Below, one piece after another: positions 26,109 to 34,939 of a stretch of DNA of 64,000 nt. The stretch lies in NCBI RefSeq assembly GCF_001570805.1, contig NZ_BCSJ01000003.1, forward strand, positions 186,001 through 250,000, written 5' to 3'. Each line of letters starts with the position of its first letter. Position 1 is the stretch's first letter. This DNA is from Brevibacterium epidermidis NBRC 14811 (GTDB lineage: Bacteria; Actinomycetota; Actinomycetes; Actinomycetales; Brevibacteriaceae). Made by a program: the position numbers and the translations under genes. Under the pieces are notes generated by a model. It made no database searches. It saw nothing but the letters and a program-made list of their open reading frames with translations, and was not told the origin of the DNA.

Positions 26109-26324
26109 ATGTCATTGGAATGGGAGCAGATCGTCATCGACCGGGAAGAGAAGGTCGTGAAGAACAGACTCCACCTCGACTTCCGGCCCGATGATCAGGA
26201 CGCCGAGGTGGCCCGCCTCCTCGCTCTCGGAGCACGCCGTGTCGATGTGGGTCAGACCGGGGACGAACCCTGGGTCGTCCTCGCCGACCCCGAGGGCAAT
26301 GAGTTCTGCATCCTCAGCTCCTGA
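26109..26324 (+). pseudogene. VOC/glyoxalase-like gene with internal in-frame deletion
   Basis: 71 codons. The first 11-12 residues (MSLEWEQIVID) match the usual N-terminus of glyoxalase-like VOC proteins of about 120-130 residues, and residues from EKVVKNRLHLDF to DPEGNEFCIL match the second half, but the middle (about 50-60 residues, including one beta-alpha-beta unit) is missing. The join is in frame. It follows the DinB gene by 26 bases and could still be translated. A half-VOC could dimerise, so a functional short form cannot be fully excluded, but the exact join of the two ends points to deletion. Confidence 0.7.
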
Positions 26325-26413
26325 TCTGTTACTCCTGATCTGACGGAATAAGGCGGGAGACCGGACCGTTCCGTCTACGCTCTCGGTCCCCACATGGAAG
26401 GCAGCACTGCCCG

Positions 26414-27703
26414 ATGACCCAGTCAGCCACCTCGGCGGCTCCCAAACCCCGCGTCCCCGGTCAGGTCTACCTGCTGGCCGCCGTGATCTTCTGCCTCGGC
26501 ACCAGCGAGTTCATGATCGCCGGAATCCTCGAGCCCCTGAGCGCCGATCTGGACGTGACGATCCCGCAGGCAGGCCTGCTCATCACCGGTTTCGCCGTCG
26601 GCATGATCGTCGGGGCACCGGCCATGACGCTGCTGACGCTGACCCTGCCCAGGCGGGCGACGATGATCGTCATGATCATCGGCTTCTCCGCCCTCCACAT
26701 CCTTGCAGCACTGTCACCGAGCTACGGGCTGCTCATGGCCTCCCGGGTGCTGTCGGCCTTCGCCTGCGGCGGATTCTGGGCCGTCGCCGCCGTCCACACC
26801 TCGGCCATCTCTCCCGCAGCCGTGCAGGGCCGAGCACTCGCGAGCCTCGTCGGCGGACTCACCGTGGCCAACCTCGTCGGGGTGCCGATGGGAACGTGGA
26901 TCGGCACCCAGTTCGGGTGGCGTTCGACCTTCTGGGCGGTTGCCCTCGTCACCGCACTGGCCGCCGTCCTCATCGCCGTGACGACACGGTCGGACGCGAA
27001 GCCCACCGACCCGGACGAAACCGGCCCTGGCGAAGCAGGATCGCACACCTCCACCGAGGCGGCTCCCCGACTGCGAACCCTACTGCGTGCCGAGGTCGCC
27101 GCGTTCAAGGGTCCCCGAATCTGGTTGGCCCTCGGCACGACGGCGTTGTTCCAGGCATCAGTGTTTGCGTCCTTCTCCTATTTCTCACCCCTGCTCACGC
27201 AGGTCGCAGGTCTGTCCGCGGACCTCGTTCCCGCGGTGCTCGCGGCATTCGGCGTGGGTGCATTCGTCGGTGTCATCATCGGCGGGCGCTTGGCCGATCG
27301 GAACATCTTCGGCAATATCGTCGGCAGCCTCACGGCCCTGGCACTCAGCCTCGGTGCCCTCTGGCTGGTCGCCGACCATGCGATCCTCGCAGGCGTCATG
27401 ATCGTCCTCGTCGGCGCCAGCGGCTTCTCCATCGCCGGGGCACTCAATGCCCGCGTCTTCCAGATCGCGACTCAGGCGCCGACCCTGGCCGCGAGCGTCA
27501 ACACCTCGGCCTTCAACGTCGGCAATGCACTCGGCCCGGCCGTCGGTGCCTGGGTCATCGCCGCCGGCTTCGGCTTCCCCGCCACGGTTGTCGCCGCCAT
27601 CGTCCTCGCACTCGCTGCGCTCGTCGTGGTGGCCGTGGCGATCCGCGTCGAACGCTCGTGGACACCGCAATCAGTATCCATCCTCGCCGAGGCGGCCTGC
27701 TAG
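26414..27703 (+). CDS. Cmx/CmrA-type MFS drug exporter
   Basis: 429 residues, 12 membrane helices. The first helix carries LGTSEFMIAGILEPLSADL and the motif-C region is LVGGLTVANLVGVPMGTWIG, both characteristic of the chloramphenicol/Cmx branch of DHA1 exporters. Substrate range cannot be set from sequence; sugar efflux and chloramphenicol are known for relatives. The 3' end overlaps the convergent HxlR gene by 4 bp. No leader peptide is obvious in the 89 bases upstream. Confidence 0.85.
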   Translation: MTQSATSAAPKPRVPGQVYLLAAVIFCLGTSEFMIAGILEPLSADLDVTIPQAGLLITGFAVGMIVGAPAMTLLTLTLPRRATMIVMIIGFSALHILAALSPSYGLLMASRVLSAFACGGFWAVAAVHTSAISPAAVQGRALASLVGGLTVANLVGVPMGTWIGTQFGWRSTFWAVALVTALAAVLIAVTTRSDAKPTDPDETGPGEAGSHTSTEAAPRLRTLLRAEVAAFKGPRIWLALGTTALFQASVFASFSYFSPLLTQVAGLSADLVPAVLAAFGVGAFVGVIIGGRLADRNIFGNIVGSLTALALSLGALWLVADHAILAGVMIVLVGASGFSIAGALNARVFQIATQAPTLAASVNTSAFNVGNALGPAVGAWVIAAGFGFPATVVAAIVLALAALVVVAVAIRVERSWTPQSVSILAEAAC

Positions 27704-28269
27704 TCCCAGCGGCCCGTACAGTCCCAGCAGAACGTCCGCTTCACCCAGTCCGGGCAGGGGTCAGTTGAGAGTCCCTTCAGCCGCTCCCTTCTGTCGATCC
27801 ACGGTTTGACCCAGGTCATCTGTTCGGGGACCAGAGGCTCACCGCAGGCGCTGCACACTTCACCCTGAGTCGTTTCGTGTCCGCAGGCTTCGTGGATGAG
27901 GCTCATGTGACCGCCGCCGTCGGAAAGGTCCGTGTGCTTCTCGGCCCACAGCGACAGCTGCTGGAGGATCGGAAGCAGATCCGCGGCGGCCTCGGTGGCC
28001 GCATAGCCTTGGCGGATCCGGGCCCCATCGGCGTAGTCGACCTTCGTCAAGAGCCCGGCTTCGAGCATTCCTGACAGCCGACGGCTGAGGACGGCTTCGG
28101 AGATTCCGAGATTCTCACGCAGCTGATCGAATCGTCCCTTTCCGTGGAGGACGTCGCGGGCGATGAGCAGCACCCACGGATCGCCGAGCACATCGAGCGA
28201 CCGCTTCACTGGGCAGCGGAGACACCGCCGGATCCACCCCGCCTGGTGGGTCGCTGCCGTCGCCTTCAT
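27700..28269 (-). CDS. HxlR-family regulator, N-terminus disturbed
   Basis: A winged-helix HxlR domain (CPVKRSLDVLGDPWVLLIARDVL, then LSRRLSGMLEAGLLTKVDY) with a C-terminal zinc-ribbon-like part (CGHETTQGEVCSACG and a CWDC end). The domain core begins almost at once after a sequence that, on the other strand, encodes the first helix of an MFS protein. The natural start seems to have been lost and reading could begin at the ATG at 28269 or farther upstream in antisense DNA, with no good ribosome-binding site. May be expressed, but I would treat its 5' end as damaged. Confidence 0.6.
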   Translation of the reverse strand: MKATAATHQAGWIRRCLRCPVKRSLDVLGDPWVLLIARDVLHGKGRFDQLRENLGISEAVLSRRLSGMLEAGLLTKVDYADGARIRQGYAATEAAADLLPILQQLSLWAEKHTDLSDGGGHMSLIHEACGHETTQGEVCSACGEPLVPEQMTWVKPWIDRRERLKGLSTDPCPDWVKRTFCWDCTGRWD

Positions 28270-29050
28270 CGCCCTGCTCGCCGCCGCCGGGTTCCGTGCC
28301 GCTCCCGGTGCCCTCATGGTCCCGCTCCATGCGGACTTCGGGTGGTCGATGAGCAGCATGTCCCTGGCTGTGAGCGTGAACCTGCTGCTCTACGGGCTCA
28401 CCGCACCTTTCGCCGCGGCGCTCATGGACCGCTTCGGCATCCGCCAGGTCGTCGCTGCAGCGCTGGCGCTGGTCGCCCTCGGCGCGGGCGGGAGCGTGCT
28501 CATGACCGCGTCCTGGCAGCTGCTCATCTTCTGGGGAGTGCTCATCGGGCTGGGCACCGGTTCGATGGCCCTCGTCTTCGCTGCCACGATCGCCGATCGC
28601 TGGTTCCTCGCCCACCGTGGGCTGGTCATGGGCATCCTCACGGCAGGATCGGCCACTGGCCAGCTGATCTTCCTGCCTCCGGTCGCCACGATCGCGGAGT
28701 CGGCCTGCTGCTCCTGCCCTGGCTGCTCTCGGACACCGTGCACCCGAGTATGATCCTCTTCATCGTCGTCCACGGGCTCGACTGGGTGGCGACGGTCCCG
28801 CCGACGGCCGCGCTGTGTCGGGAGATCTTCGGGGACAACGGCACCATCGTCTTCGGGTGGGTCTTCGCCGCCCATCAGATCGGGGCCGCCGGCGCAGCCT
28901 TCGCCGCGGGTGTCGTCCGTGACGCCTTCGGTGAGTACACCTATGCCTGGTGGGGCGGGGCGGCCATGTGCGTCATCGCCGCGGTCTTGTCGTTCGCGGT
29001 CACGCGCCGGCTCGTCGGTGATCGCCGGGAACCCGCCACCGCCGAGGCGG
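28205..29050 (+). pseudogene. MFS transporter, decayed (5' truncation, internal deletion and frameshift)
   Basis: The first frame encodes RIHPAWWVAAVAFIALLAAA and on to GQLIFLPPVATIAE, the N-terminal half of an oxalate/formate-antiporter-like MFS protein. At about 28697 the frame changes and sequence jumps to the last four helices (LLLLPWLLSDTVHPSMI, then GWVFAAHQIGAAGAAFAAGV, to FAVTRRLVGD), so roughly 150 residues are missing as well. The start is fused head to head to the HxlR gene and no proper stop is found at the expected end. Not a functional transporter. Confidence 0.8.
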
Positions 29051-29122
29051 CCGCCCAACCCAGCCCATCCGACGTCCACGCCACCCCAGTTCAATCCGTC
29101 CACGGACGGGCTCACCCGATGG

Positions 29123-29500
29123 TCACCCCTGTTCTTCCGGCTCCCACAGCTCGATCCGATTCCCTTCGGGATCGGTCACCCAGCCGAAGCGTCCGATTCC
29201 GTCCATCTGCTGGGTCTGGTCATCCACCTCGGCGCCGGCAACGCGGAGCTGCGCGATCATCGCGTCGAGGTCGGCGACACGGAAATTCAGCATCGTCTGC
29301 TGCCGATCCTGGCCTTCCGGCCGCGTCCCGAAGTAGTCGGTGTCGGCTTCGAAGAGCCCGATCACGGTCGGTCCCGCCGGCTGCTGCCACAGTCCGTGAT
29401 CGCCGAAGTCGACCCCGAGTACGTCTCGGTACCACGTCGTCATCGCCTCGGGGTCGGCCGCCCGCAGGAAGTATCCGCCGATTCCAGTCACTCTCTCCAT
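29123..29500 (-). CDS. VOC family (glyoxalase/bleomycin-resistance-like) protein
   Basis: 125 residues with two beta-alpha-beta-beta-beta modules: YFLRAADPEAMTTWYRDVLG in the first and LNFRVADLDAMIAQLRVAGAEV in the second, ending TDPEGNRIELWEP. Expected metal ligands His or Gln early and Glu near the end are present in part. Enzyme or drug-binding function is not specified. ATG at 29500. Convergent with the MFS pseudogene. Confidence 0.85.
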   Translation of the reverse strand: MERVTGIGGYFLRAADPEAMTTWYRDVLGVDFGDHGLWQQPAGPTVIGLFEADTDYFGTRPEGQDRQQTMLNFRVADLDAMIAQLRVAGAEVDDQTQQMDGIGRFGWVTDPEGNRIELWEPEEQG

Positions 29501-29614
29501 GCCCGAATCCTATTCCCGATTCCCAATCCCAGGGATGGACTCAAGTGTCGCGGAATGTCGGGAGACTGTAGTTTGTTACAGGGCACAGATCGTCAACCCG
29601 TGAAAGGACGTTCC

Positions 29615-30988
29615 ATGAGCAAGTTCGCTGTCACCAATGCCAACACCGGCGAGGTCGAAGAAGAGTTCGCCTCGGTTCCGAAAGAAGAGATCCCCGCGTA
29701 CATCGATCGTGCCCATGAGGCACATCTGGCGTGGAAGGAGACCCCGCTTCGCGAACGCGCGGCGATCCTGCGCAAGTTCGCCGATCTCGTCGATGAGAAC
29801 GGCGAAGAGATGACCGACATCATCGGTCGTGAGATGGGCAAGATCAAGAAGCAGGGACTCGGCGAGGTCGACAAGGTCGCCCGCACCGCCCGCTGGATGG
29901 CCGACAACGCCGCCACCCACCTGGCTCCCACCCACCTGGCCGCCGCCGGTGCGGCTTCCAGCTATGTCGAGCACCAGCCGCTGGGCGTGCTGCTGGGCAT
30001 CATGCCCTGGAACTTCCCCTACAACCAGATCGCCCGCTTTGTGTTGCCGAACCTCATGGTCGGCAACTCGATCATCATGAAGCAGGCCTCGATCTGCCCG
30101 AAGTCCTCGCAGTACTTCGAGGATCTCCTCACCGAAGCGGGACTGCCGAAGGGCGTCTACCAGAACATCTACCTCGACTCTTCGCACGCCGAAGAGGTCC
30201 TCAAGGACTTCCGCGTCAAGGGCTTCTCGCTCACCGGCTCCGAGGGTGCCGGCGCCTCCGTGGCCGCGATCGCCGCGAAGTACTACAAGCGCGCCGTGCT
30301 CGAGCTCGGCGGCAACGACCCGGCCGTCGTCCTCGACTCGAAGGATGTAGCGTCCGTGGCGCAGAAGCTCGTCGGCCTGCGCCTGGCGAATGCGGGACAG
30401 GTCTGCACCTCGCCCAAGCGCATGATCGTCGTCGATGAGCTCTACGACGAATTCGTCGCCGAGGCCGTCAAGGCCACCGAAGCCATCAAGGTCTCGGACT
30501 TCGACGACCCCGAGGTCGGCATGGGGCCCGTATCCTCCGAAGGCGCTCGCGACGAGATCGTCGAGATGATCGACAAGGCCGTCGCCGATGGCGCGACCCT
30601 GCTCACCGGCGGCAAGAAACTCGACCGTCCGGGCTGGTTCATGTCCCCGGCCGTGCTCACCGACATCGACCCGCGTTCGGACCTCGGCTGCAACGAGCTC
30701 TTCGGACCGGCCGTGATGATCTACCGCGCCAAGGACGAAGAGGACGCGCTGCGTCTGGCCAATGACACCGAATACGGTCTCATGTCCTCGGTGTGGACCG
30801 ACGACCTCGAGAAGGGTCAGGAGTTCGGCAAGAAGATCAACGCCGGCATGACGCTCATCAACGCCCACATGGAGTCCGGACCGGAATACCCCTTCGGCGG
30901 CATCAACCGCTCCGGCTACGGCCGCGAGAACGCTCAGTGGGCGTTCCAGGCCTTCACCAACGAGCACCTCATCCGCGTGCACAACTGA
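29615..30988 (+). CDS. gabD: succinate-semialdehyde dehydrogenase (NAD(P)+)
   Basis: 457 residues of the aldehyde dehydrogenase superfamily, SSADH branch by overall similarity (IMPWNFPYNQIARFVLPNLM, GSEGAG). Catalytic Glu230 in LELGGNDP and Cys264 in GQVCTSPKR are present. It oxidises succinate semialdehyde to succinate in GABA and polyamine breakdown. GAAAGGA precedes the ATG at 29615. It is complete and ends at a strong terminator. A decayed duplicate of its last 215 bases lies at 58546-58679, at the far side of the accessory region. Confidence 0.93.
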   Translation: MSKFAVTNANTGEVEEEFASVPKEEIPAYIDRAHEAHLAWKETPLRERAAILRKFADLVDENGEEMTDIIGREMGKIKKQGLGEVDKVARTARWMADNAATHLAPTHLAAAGAASSYVEHQPLGVLLGIMPWNFPYNQIARFVLPNLMVGNSIIMKQASICPKSSQYFEDLLTEAGLPKGVYQNIYLDSSHAEEVLKDFRVKGFSLTGSEGAGASVAAIAAKYYKRAVLELGGNDPAVVLDSKDVASVAQKLVGLRLANAGQVCTSPKRMIVVDELYDEFVAEAVKATEAIKVSDFDDPEVGMGPVSSEGARDEIVEMIDKAVADGATLLTGGKKLDRPGWFMSPAVLTDIDPRSDLGCNELFGPAVMIYRAKDEEDALRLANDTEYGLMSSVWTDDLEKGQEFGKKINAGMTLINAHMESGPEYPFGGINRSGYGRENAQWAFQAFTNEHLIRVHN

Positions 30989-31017
30989 GAGAGTTCCTCA
31001 GCCCACGAATAGGCATT

Positions 31018-31051
31018 GATCGGGCCGGCAACTTATGTTGCCGGCCCGATC
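31018..31051 (+). terminator. intrinsic terminator after gabD
   Basis: Perfect 15-bp stem (31018-31032 with 31037-31051), loop TTAT, 30 bases after the gabD stop. It marks the left edge of the lower-GC region. Confidence 0.85.
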
Positions 31052-31414
31052 GACGTTTCGGTGTTGGTTCCAGCTGCAGAGCTGTACACGCAGCTGCGGC
31101 CAATCACCAGTCCCGTGGTCCCAAACTTGGCGAGACTCCACTTGTCGCAGATCTACGAATTCCCGCTCTGCATAGACTTGCGCTCTACTGATTCAGAAAA
31201 GTTGGAGTTCCCACGCGTACGATCGACGCGTTGAGTGCGTGGAAGTAAGTCGAGTCTTTCACAGAAACTGAACGTGCCGCACAAGCTCTGAAAGAGAAGG
31301 TTTCAAGGCTCCCAGGAAGCGGCGACAACTCCGTCTGGGATATCAACCGCTGACCACTTATCTCAGAGCTATTGCACAGCCAGAGTCTCACCTGAGTTGA
31401 GTAAACCCGCACAA
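31052..31414. other. non-coding stretch at left edge of accessory region
   Basis: No supportable gene on either strand. Base composition falls visibly compared with gabD. A short CGCGT-N7-ACGCG inverted repeat lies around 31214-31232. No integrase, tRNA or inverted terminal repeat is recognisable. Confidence 0.5.
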
Positions 31415-31807
31415 CTAAGCGGGATGTGAGGCGAACCGCGCACCACGAAAGAACACCATGGCGACAATCGGCGATGCAACCAGCTGATAACCAAACCATA
31501 GTGTCCAGCCTGGTACGCCGAATCTGAGTGCCAATAGAAGTGCGCCGATGGTCACGAGGATCCAGCCGGCGTCGTACGCCAGAAGGTGTTTTGTGAGCCT
31601 TCCTGCCCCGTTTCTGACGGCATACGCGATCTCGGCCACCGCACTGCTCACCACCGCCACCACTGTCAAAAGAAAGAGCCACCCAGGAACACCTTGGTTT
31701 TCTGTCAACGGCTCATATAGCACTAGCATTGCAAGGGCAACTATCGCTTTGAATACCCCGTCCGCAAAGAAGCCTACGCGCAGTATTTGTCGGCGTTTGG
31801 TTTCCAT
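31415..31807 (-). CDS. four-helix membrane protein, unknown function
   Basis: 130 residues, four hydrophobic segments (about 12-30, 41-60, 76-95, 98-118), short basic N-terminus METKRRQ, and a C-terminus FFRGARFASHPA. I do not recognise a family. It is the last gene of a minus-strand series (FMN reductase, MFS pump, TetR, then this), 201 bases after the TetR gene, so it may have its own promoter. Confidence 0.6.
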   Translation of the reverse strand: METKRRQILRVGFFADGVFKAIVALAMLVLYEPLTENQGVPGWLFLLTVVAVVSSAVAEIAYAVRNGAGRLTKHLLAYDAGWILVTIGALLLALRFGVPGWTLWFGYQLVASPIVAMVFFRGARFASHPA

Positions 31808-32008
31808 GTATCACGTCACCTCTCTACTTTTCCCGAAGACGCCGAACAACACCGGAGAAGTAGAGTTATTCGTCTGGGCCACGGTGCCATGCGTCTGGCC
31901 TAAGTTGGCATCACTGGTTCCATATCGATACGGTCCCCAACGGCAAGCCATGGAAGCCGCTAATTGCCGTGCCTATGTTGCTGCCGCCCCTAGCGGCGAA
32001 CGAGAATC

Positions 32009-32671
32009 CTATGCGCGATACGCCCGAAGGAACACTTCGACGCCAGCACTGACCCAGGTTGTCCGCTCTCGTGCACTGATTTTCGAACTGGCGACAATGT
32101 TGGGGCGCGCGGACACGAGCTGAGCAAAGTGCGCTGCAGCAATGTCGGATCGCTGGACGAGAAGAAGTCCACGCTCGCCCCAGGTAGTGAATGCCGCAGC
32201 CAAAGTATCGAGGACCAACCCGGGTCCTGCGCGGTACCACGTTTCGACGAGGGCAGGCTCCTCATGGAACGCTATACCATGCATCTGATCCATAAGTATG
32301 CGGTGATCTTCTGATGGTGCGTCCGATAGAAGCCACGCCGTTGCGAAGTTGGTCAATGCCGATTCTCGGTCATCAGCACTGGTTACACCCAATAAGTACT
32401 TCTCAATGAGTCCAGTAATATCCTCGGCCACGCGAGCTGCAGATTCGGCAATGATTTCTGTGCACAGCGTCGATTTATCCGTGAAATGCTTGTAGATCGT
32501 TCTCGTGGACACCTTGGACGCAGCGGCGATAGCGTCGATACTTGCTCGTTCGATCCCATGCTGGGCCAGCACTTTCCGACCGCCTTCCATAATTGCAGCG
32601 CGCTTCTCAGGGCGCAGGCGGCTCGTTGATTTTCCGGCCGGGCCTGACGTGCTCGATGTCGAAATCATCAA
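32009..32671 (-). CDS. TetR-family regulator
   Basis: 220 residues. HTH at about 38-66 (IDAIAAASKVSTRTIYKHFTDK) preceded by a Ser/Thr-rich N-terminus, then a TetR_C-type helical domain. Begins with two consecutive ATG codons. It lies 44 bases downstream of the DHA2 MFS gene on the same strand, so it is a likely local regulator of the pump. The gap contains TGATGCACTTGATGCA, a direct repeat that could be an operator. Confidence 0.85.
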   Translation of the reverse strand: MMISTSSTSGPAGKSTSRLRPEKRAAIMEGGRKVLAQHGIERASIDAIAAASKVSTRTIYKHFTDKSTLCTEIIAESAARVAEDITGLIEKYLLGVTSADDRESALTNFATAWLLSDAPSEDHRILMDQMHGIAFHEEPALVETWYRAGPGLVLDTLAAAFTTWGERGLLLVQRSDIAAAHFAQLVSARPNIVASSKISARERTTWVSAGVEVFLRAYRA

Positions 32672-32715
32672 TTACCTCTCATTGCTAGTGATGCACTTGA
32701 TGCAGTGTAAAGCAC

Positions 32716-34185
32716 CTATTTTACCTCGCTCCATTCAGACACGCTCTTATAGCCGCTGCGTTCTGGCCGCCTGAGAAGGAGCATGACCATGATTGCGCCC
32801 ATTGCGCAGACAACCGCGAGACCCCACTGAGCAAAAGTCCAGCCGAAGCTTATTGCACCCGCGAGTACCGTATCGCCGCCGATGTCGGCACCCGTCGCGA
32901 GCCTGCCCGCAAGTTGCGGATCGCCGGTACTCAGCCCGATGAGCCCCACGATCGCAGACCCGAACAGGGCCATAATGAGAGTTGTCGAAGCTCCTCGAAC
33001 TGTGTTAATCAAGCCGGCTGCTTGCCCGTGCTTCTCCGGCTCAGCGTGGTTCATGGCTTGCGCGTCCACGATGCCTGTGGCCGTCCCCAGGCCGAGACCG
33101 ATGAGCACCAGAGGAAGGATCAGGTCTGATGCGGAGGAATCGAGAGACACCGCAAACCCGAGCCATGCATTACCGGCAGCGATGGCGAACAGGGCCGGTC
33201 CGATCATCAGTCTCGCCGGCACCTTGGTGCTCAGCTGCCCCACCAGCATCGGCAGCAGCACCATAGGGACGACTGGAGTCAACAACATCAGCCCCGACTG
33301 TGACGGAGAGTATGCGAAGACACTTTGCAGGTAGCTGGGCAAGTGGGCGAGCAGCCCGGCGTAGCCGAACGACACTGTCGCCAACGCGATCAACCAGCCC
33401 AAAAAGTTCGGGTCGCGCAGAAGCGAGAAATCGATGATGGGAGAAGGGACTTTGCGAACATGAAAACGAAGTAATGCGAAGGACACAAGCGCAAGCATGC
33501 CGGCTCCAAGAGTGATCGGATTCGCCCAGCCGCGACTCGGAGCCCCCGCTATCGCGAGCATAAAGGAGCAGAGGCCGGCAACGACCAACGCGGCACCGAT
33601 CCAATCAATCCGTACCGATTCGTCCCCGTGAGATTCGGGCAAGGCGAATGATCCGCCGAACACGACCAGCCCCGCCAGAGCGAACGCCATGAATGCGCCC
33701 CGCCATCCGAGGGCTTCGACCAGTCCTCCCGATACGACGGGACCCGCCGCAAGTCCGATTGCGGCCGCTGTCCCGATCGCGGCGAACATTCGACTTCTTG
33801 CAGGACCGTTGAATGCCGCTGCAGCAGTTGCCGCTCCACCAGCCATCACTGCCGCGGCCCCCATTCCACTCAGCACTCTCCCCACGAGGAGAATAGAGAT
33901 GGTCGGTGCAAAAGCGGCAATTGCCCCGCCGAGAACGTAGATGACAACGCCCAAGCGATAAGTTCGTCGCCGCCCGAGGTTGTCCCCCAGGGAACCTGTG
34001 ACCAGCATGAGCGATGAAGCTGCGAGAAAGTACCCGGTGACTACCCATGACGCCGCAGAACCTGCGGATTCCAGGTCATCACCGATGGCCGGCACTGCAA
34101 CACTGGCCCCGGACATCGCCAACGGCAGGAGCACTCCGCCGAGGAGAATAACAGGCACGGCCCAAGATGATGTTCGCGTGTTCAT
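32716..34185 (-). CDS. DHA2-family (14-helix) MFS drug efflux pump
   Basis: 489 residues. N-terminal helix 1 SGASVAVPAIGDDL, motif A GSLGDNLGRRRTYRLG, motif C GPVVSGGLVEALGWRGAF: typical 14-TMS drug:H+ antiporter of the EmrB/QacA type. The ATG overlaps the stop of the FMN-reductase gene by 4 bp (ATGA), so reductase and pump are made together. A similar coupling of a flavodoxin-type reductase with another DHA2 pump is seen at 54128-56208. This suggests export of a reduced or redox-active toxic compound; the substrate is not known. Confidence 0.88.
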   Translation of the reverse strand: MNTRTSSWAVPVILLGGVLLPLAMSGASVAVPAIGDDLESAGSAASWVVTGYFLAASSLMLVTGSLGDNLGRRRTYRLGVVIYVLGGAIAAFAPTISILLVGRVLSGMGAAAVMAGGAATAAAAFNGPARSRMFAAIGTAAAIGLAAGPVVSGGLVEALGWRGAFMAFALAGLVVFGGSFALPESHGDESVRIDWIGAALVVAGLCSFMLAIAGAPSRGWANPITLGAGMLALVSFALLRFHVRKVPSPIIDFSLLRDPNFLGWLIALATVSFGYAGLLAHLPSYLQSVFAYSPSQSGLMLLTPVVPMVLLPMLVGQLSTKVPARLMIGPALFAIAAGNAWLGFAVSLDSSASDLILPLVLIGLGLGTATGIVDAQAMNHAEPEKHGQAAGLINTVRGASTTLIMALFGSAIVGLIGLSTGDPQLAGRLATGADIGGDTVLAGAISFGWTFAQWGLAVVCAMGAIMVMLLLRRPERSGYKSVSEWSEVK

Positions 34186-34790
34186 GCCGCTAGCAGTTTC
34201 TGCCGCACGGTGATCATCGCTTCAGCCCAGGTCACCACCGCATGCAACGTGGCAGTCAGGTCGGCCAGCTGTCGTTGCGCCGGGGCGAATGCTCCTGTCG
34301 TCGCAGGGTCGGACTCGTCCCAGCCTGTGTAGTCGAAGTCCGTAGACGTCGACAGCACGACCTGTTCGCCAACATCGGCAAGTCCCAGCTCGGCGGCGAT
34401 CATACGCATTTGTTCAACTGCGCGCACGCCACCTTGCATTCCGTAGCTGACGAATCCGGCCGATTTGTTGATCCATTCGTTGTACAGATAGTCGATGGCA
34501 TTCTTCAACGGACCCGGTACCCCGTGGTTGTACTCGGAAAGAACGAAGACGTACCCATCGTATGAATCGATGGTCTCAGCCCACTGCCGCGAATAGGAAT
34601 GTTCGTACACACCCCACGCTGCGGGTGCAGGCTCGTCTAGGACCGGGAGGGCGAAGTCGACCAGATCGACGATGTCGAAGTGCACTCCGTCCGGCGCTTT
34701 CGCTCGTCCGTGCTCGTATACCCAGTCGGCCACCATTCGGCCACGACGGTGTACGCGGGTGCTGCCGACGATGATTGCGATGCGAGTCAT
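34182..34790 (-). CDS. NADPH-dependent FMN reductase family protein, paralogue 1
   Basis: 202 residues, flavodoxin-like fold. GSTRVHRRGRMVADW binds the FMN phosphate and SEYNHGVPGPLKNAIDYL is the family signature. Members reduce FMN, quinones, azo dyes or chromate. I start at the ATG at 34790 because MTRIAIIVGSTR is the family N-terminus. A perfect palindrome (34810-34832) sits 20 bases upstream, in the promoter. The second paralogue (46544-47149) is clearly homologous over its whole length and has the same upstream palindrome. This gene begins the reductase-pump-TetR series. Confidence 0.9.
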   Translation of the reverse strand: MTRIAIIVGSTRVHRRGRMVADWVYEHGRAKAPDGVHFDIVDLVDFALPVLDEPAPAAWGVYEHSYSRQWAETIDSYDGYVFVLSEYNHGVPGPLKNAIDYLYNEWINKSAGFVSYGMQGGVRAVEQMRMIAAELGLADVGEQVVLSTSTDFDYTGWDESDPATTGAFAPAQRQLADLTATLHAVVTWAEAMITVRQKLLAA

Positions 34791-34809
34791 GATTGTCAAA
34801 CCTTCAGTT

Positions 34810-34832
34810 GTAAAGTACTTCTTGTACTTTAC
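34810..34832 (-). promoter_or_regulatory. operator palindrome GTAAAGTAC-N5-GTACTTTAC (FMN reductase 1)
   Basis: A perfect 9-bp inverted repeat, spacer TTCTT, 20 bases upstream of the reductase start. The same arms with spacer TTCTG lie before the second reductase gene at 47168-47190. AGTAC...GTACT-type sites are known for MarR/DUF24 (HxlR) redox-sensing repressors controlling azoreductases and nitroreductases, so such a regulator is a reasonable guess. Confidence 0.75.
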
Positions 34833-34939
34833 ATACGATAGCGACTGACTCCTTCCGGCACAAGACCCCTCGGTTACATTCGCGAAAACAGTGAGCATCT
34901 ACGCGAAAGTTTGATTTCACCTTCAATCGCGCTTCTCCG

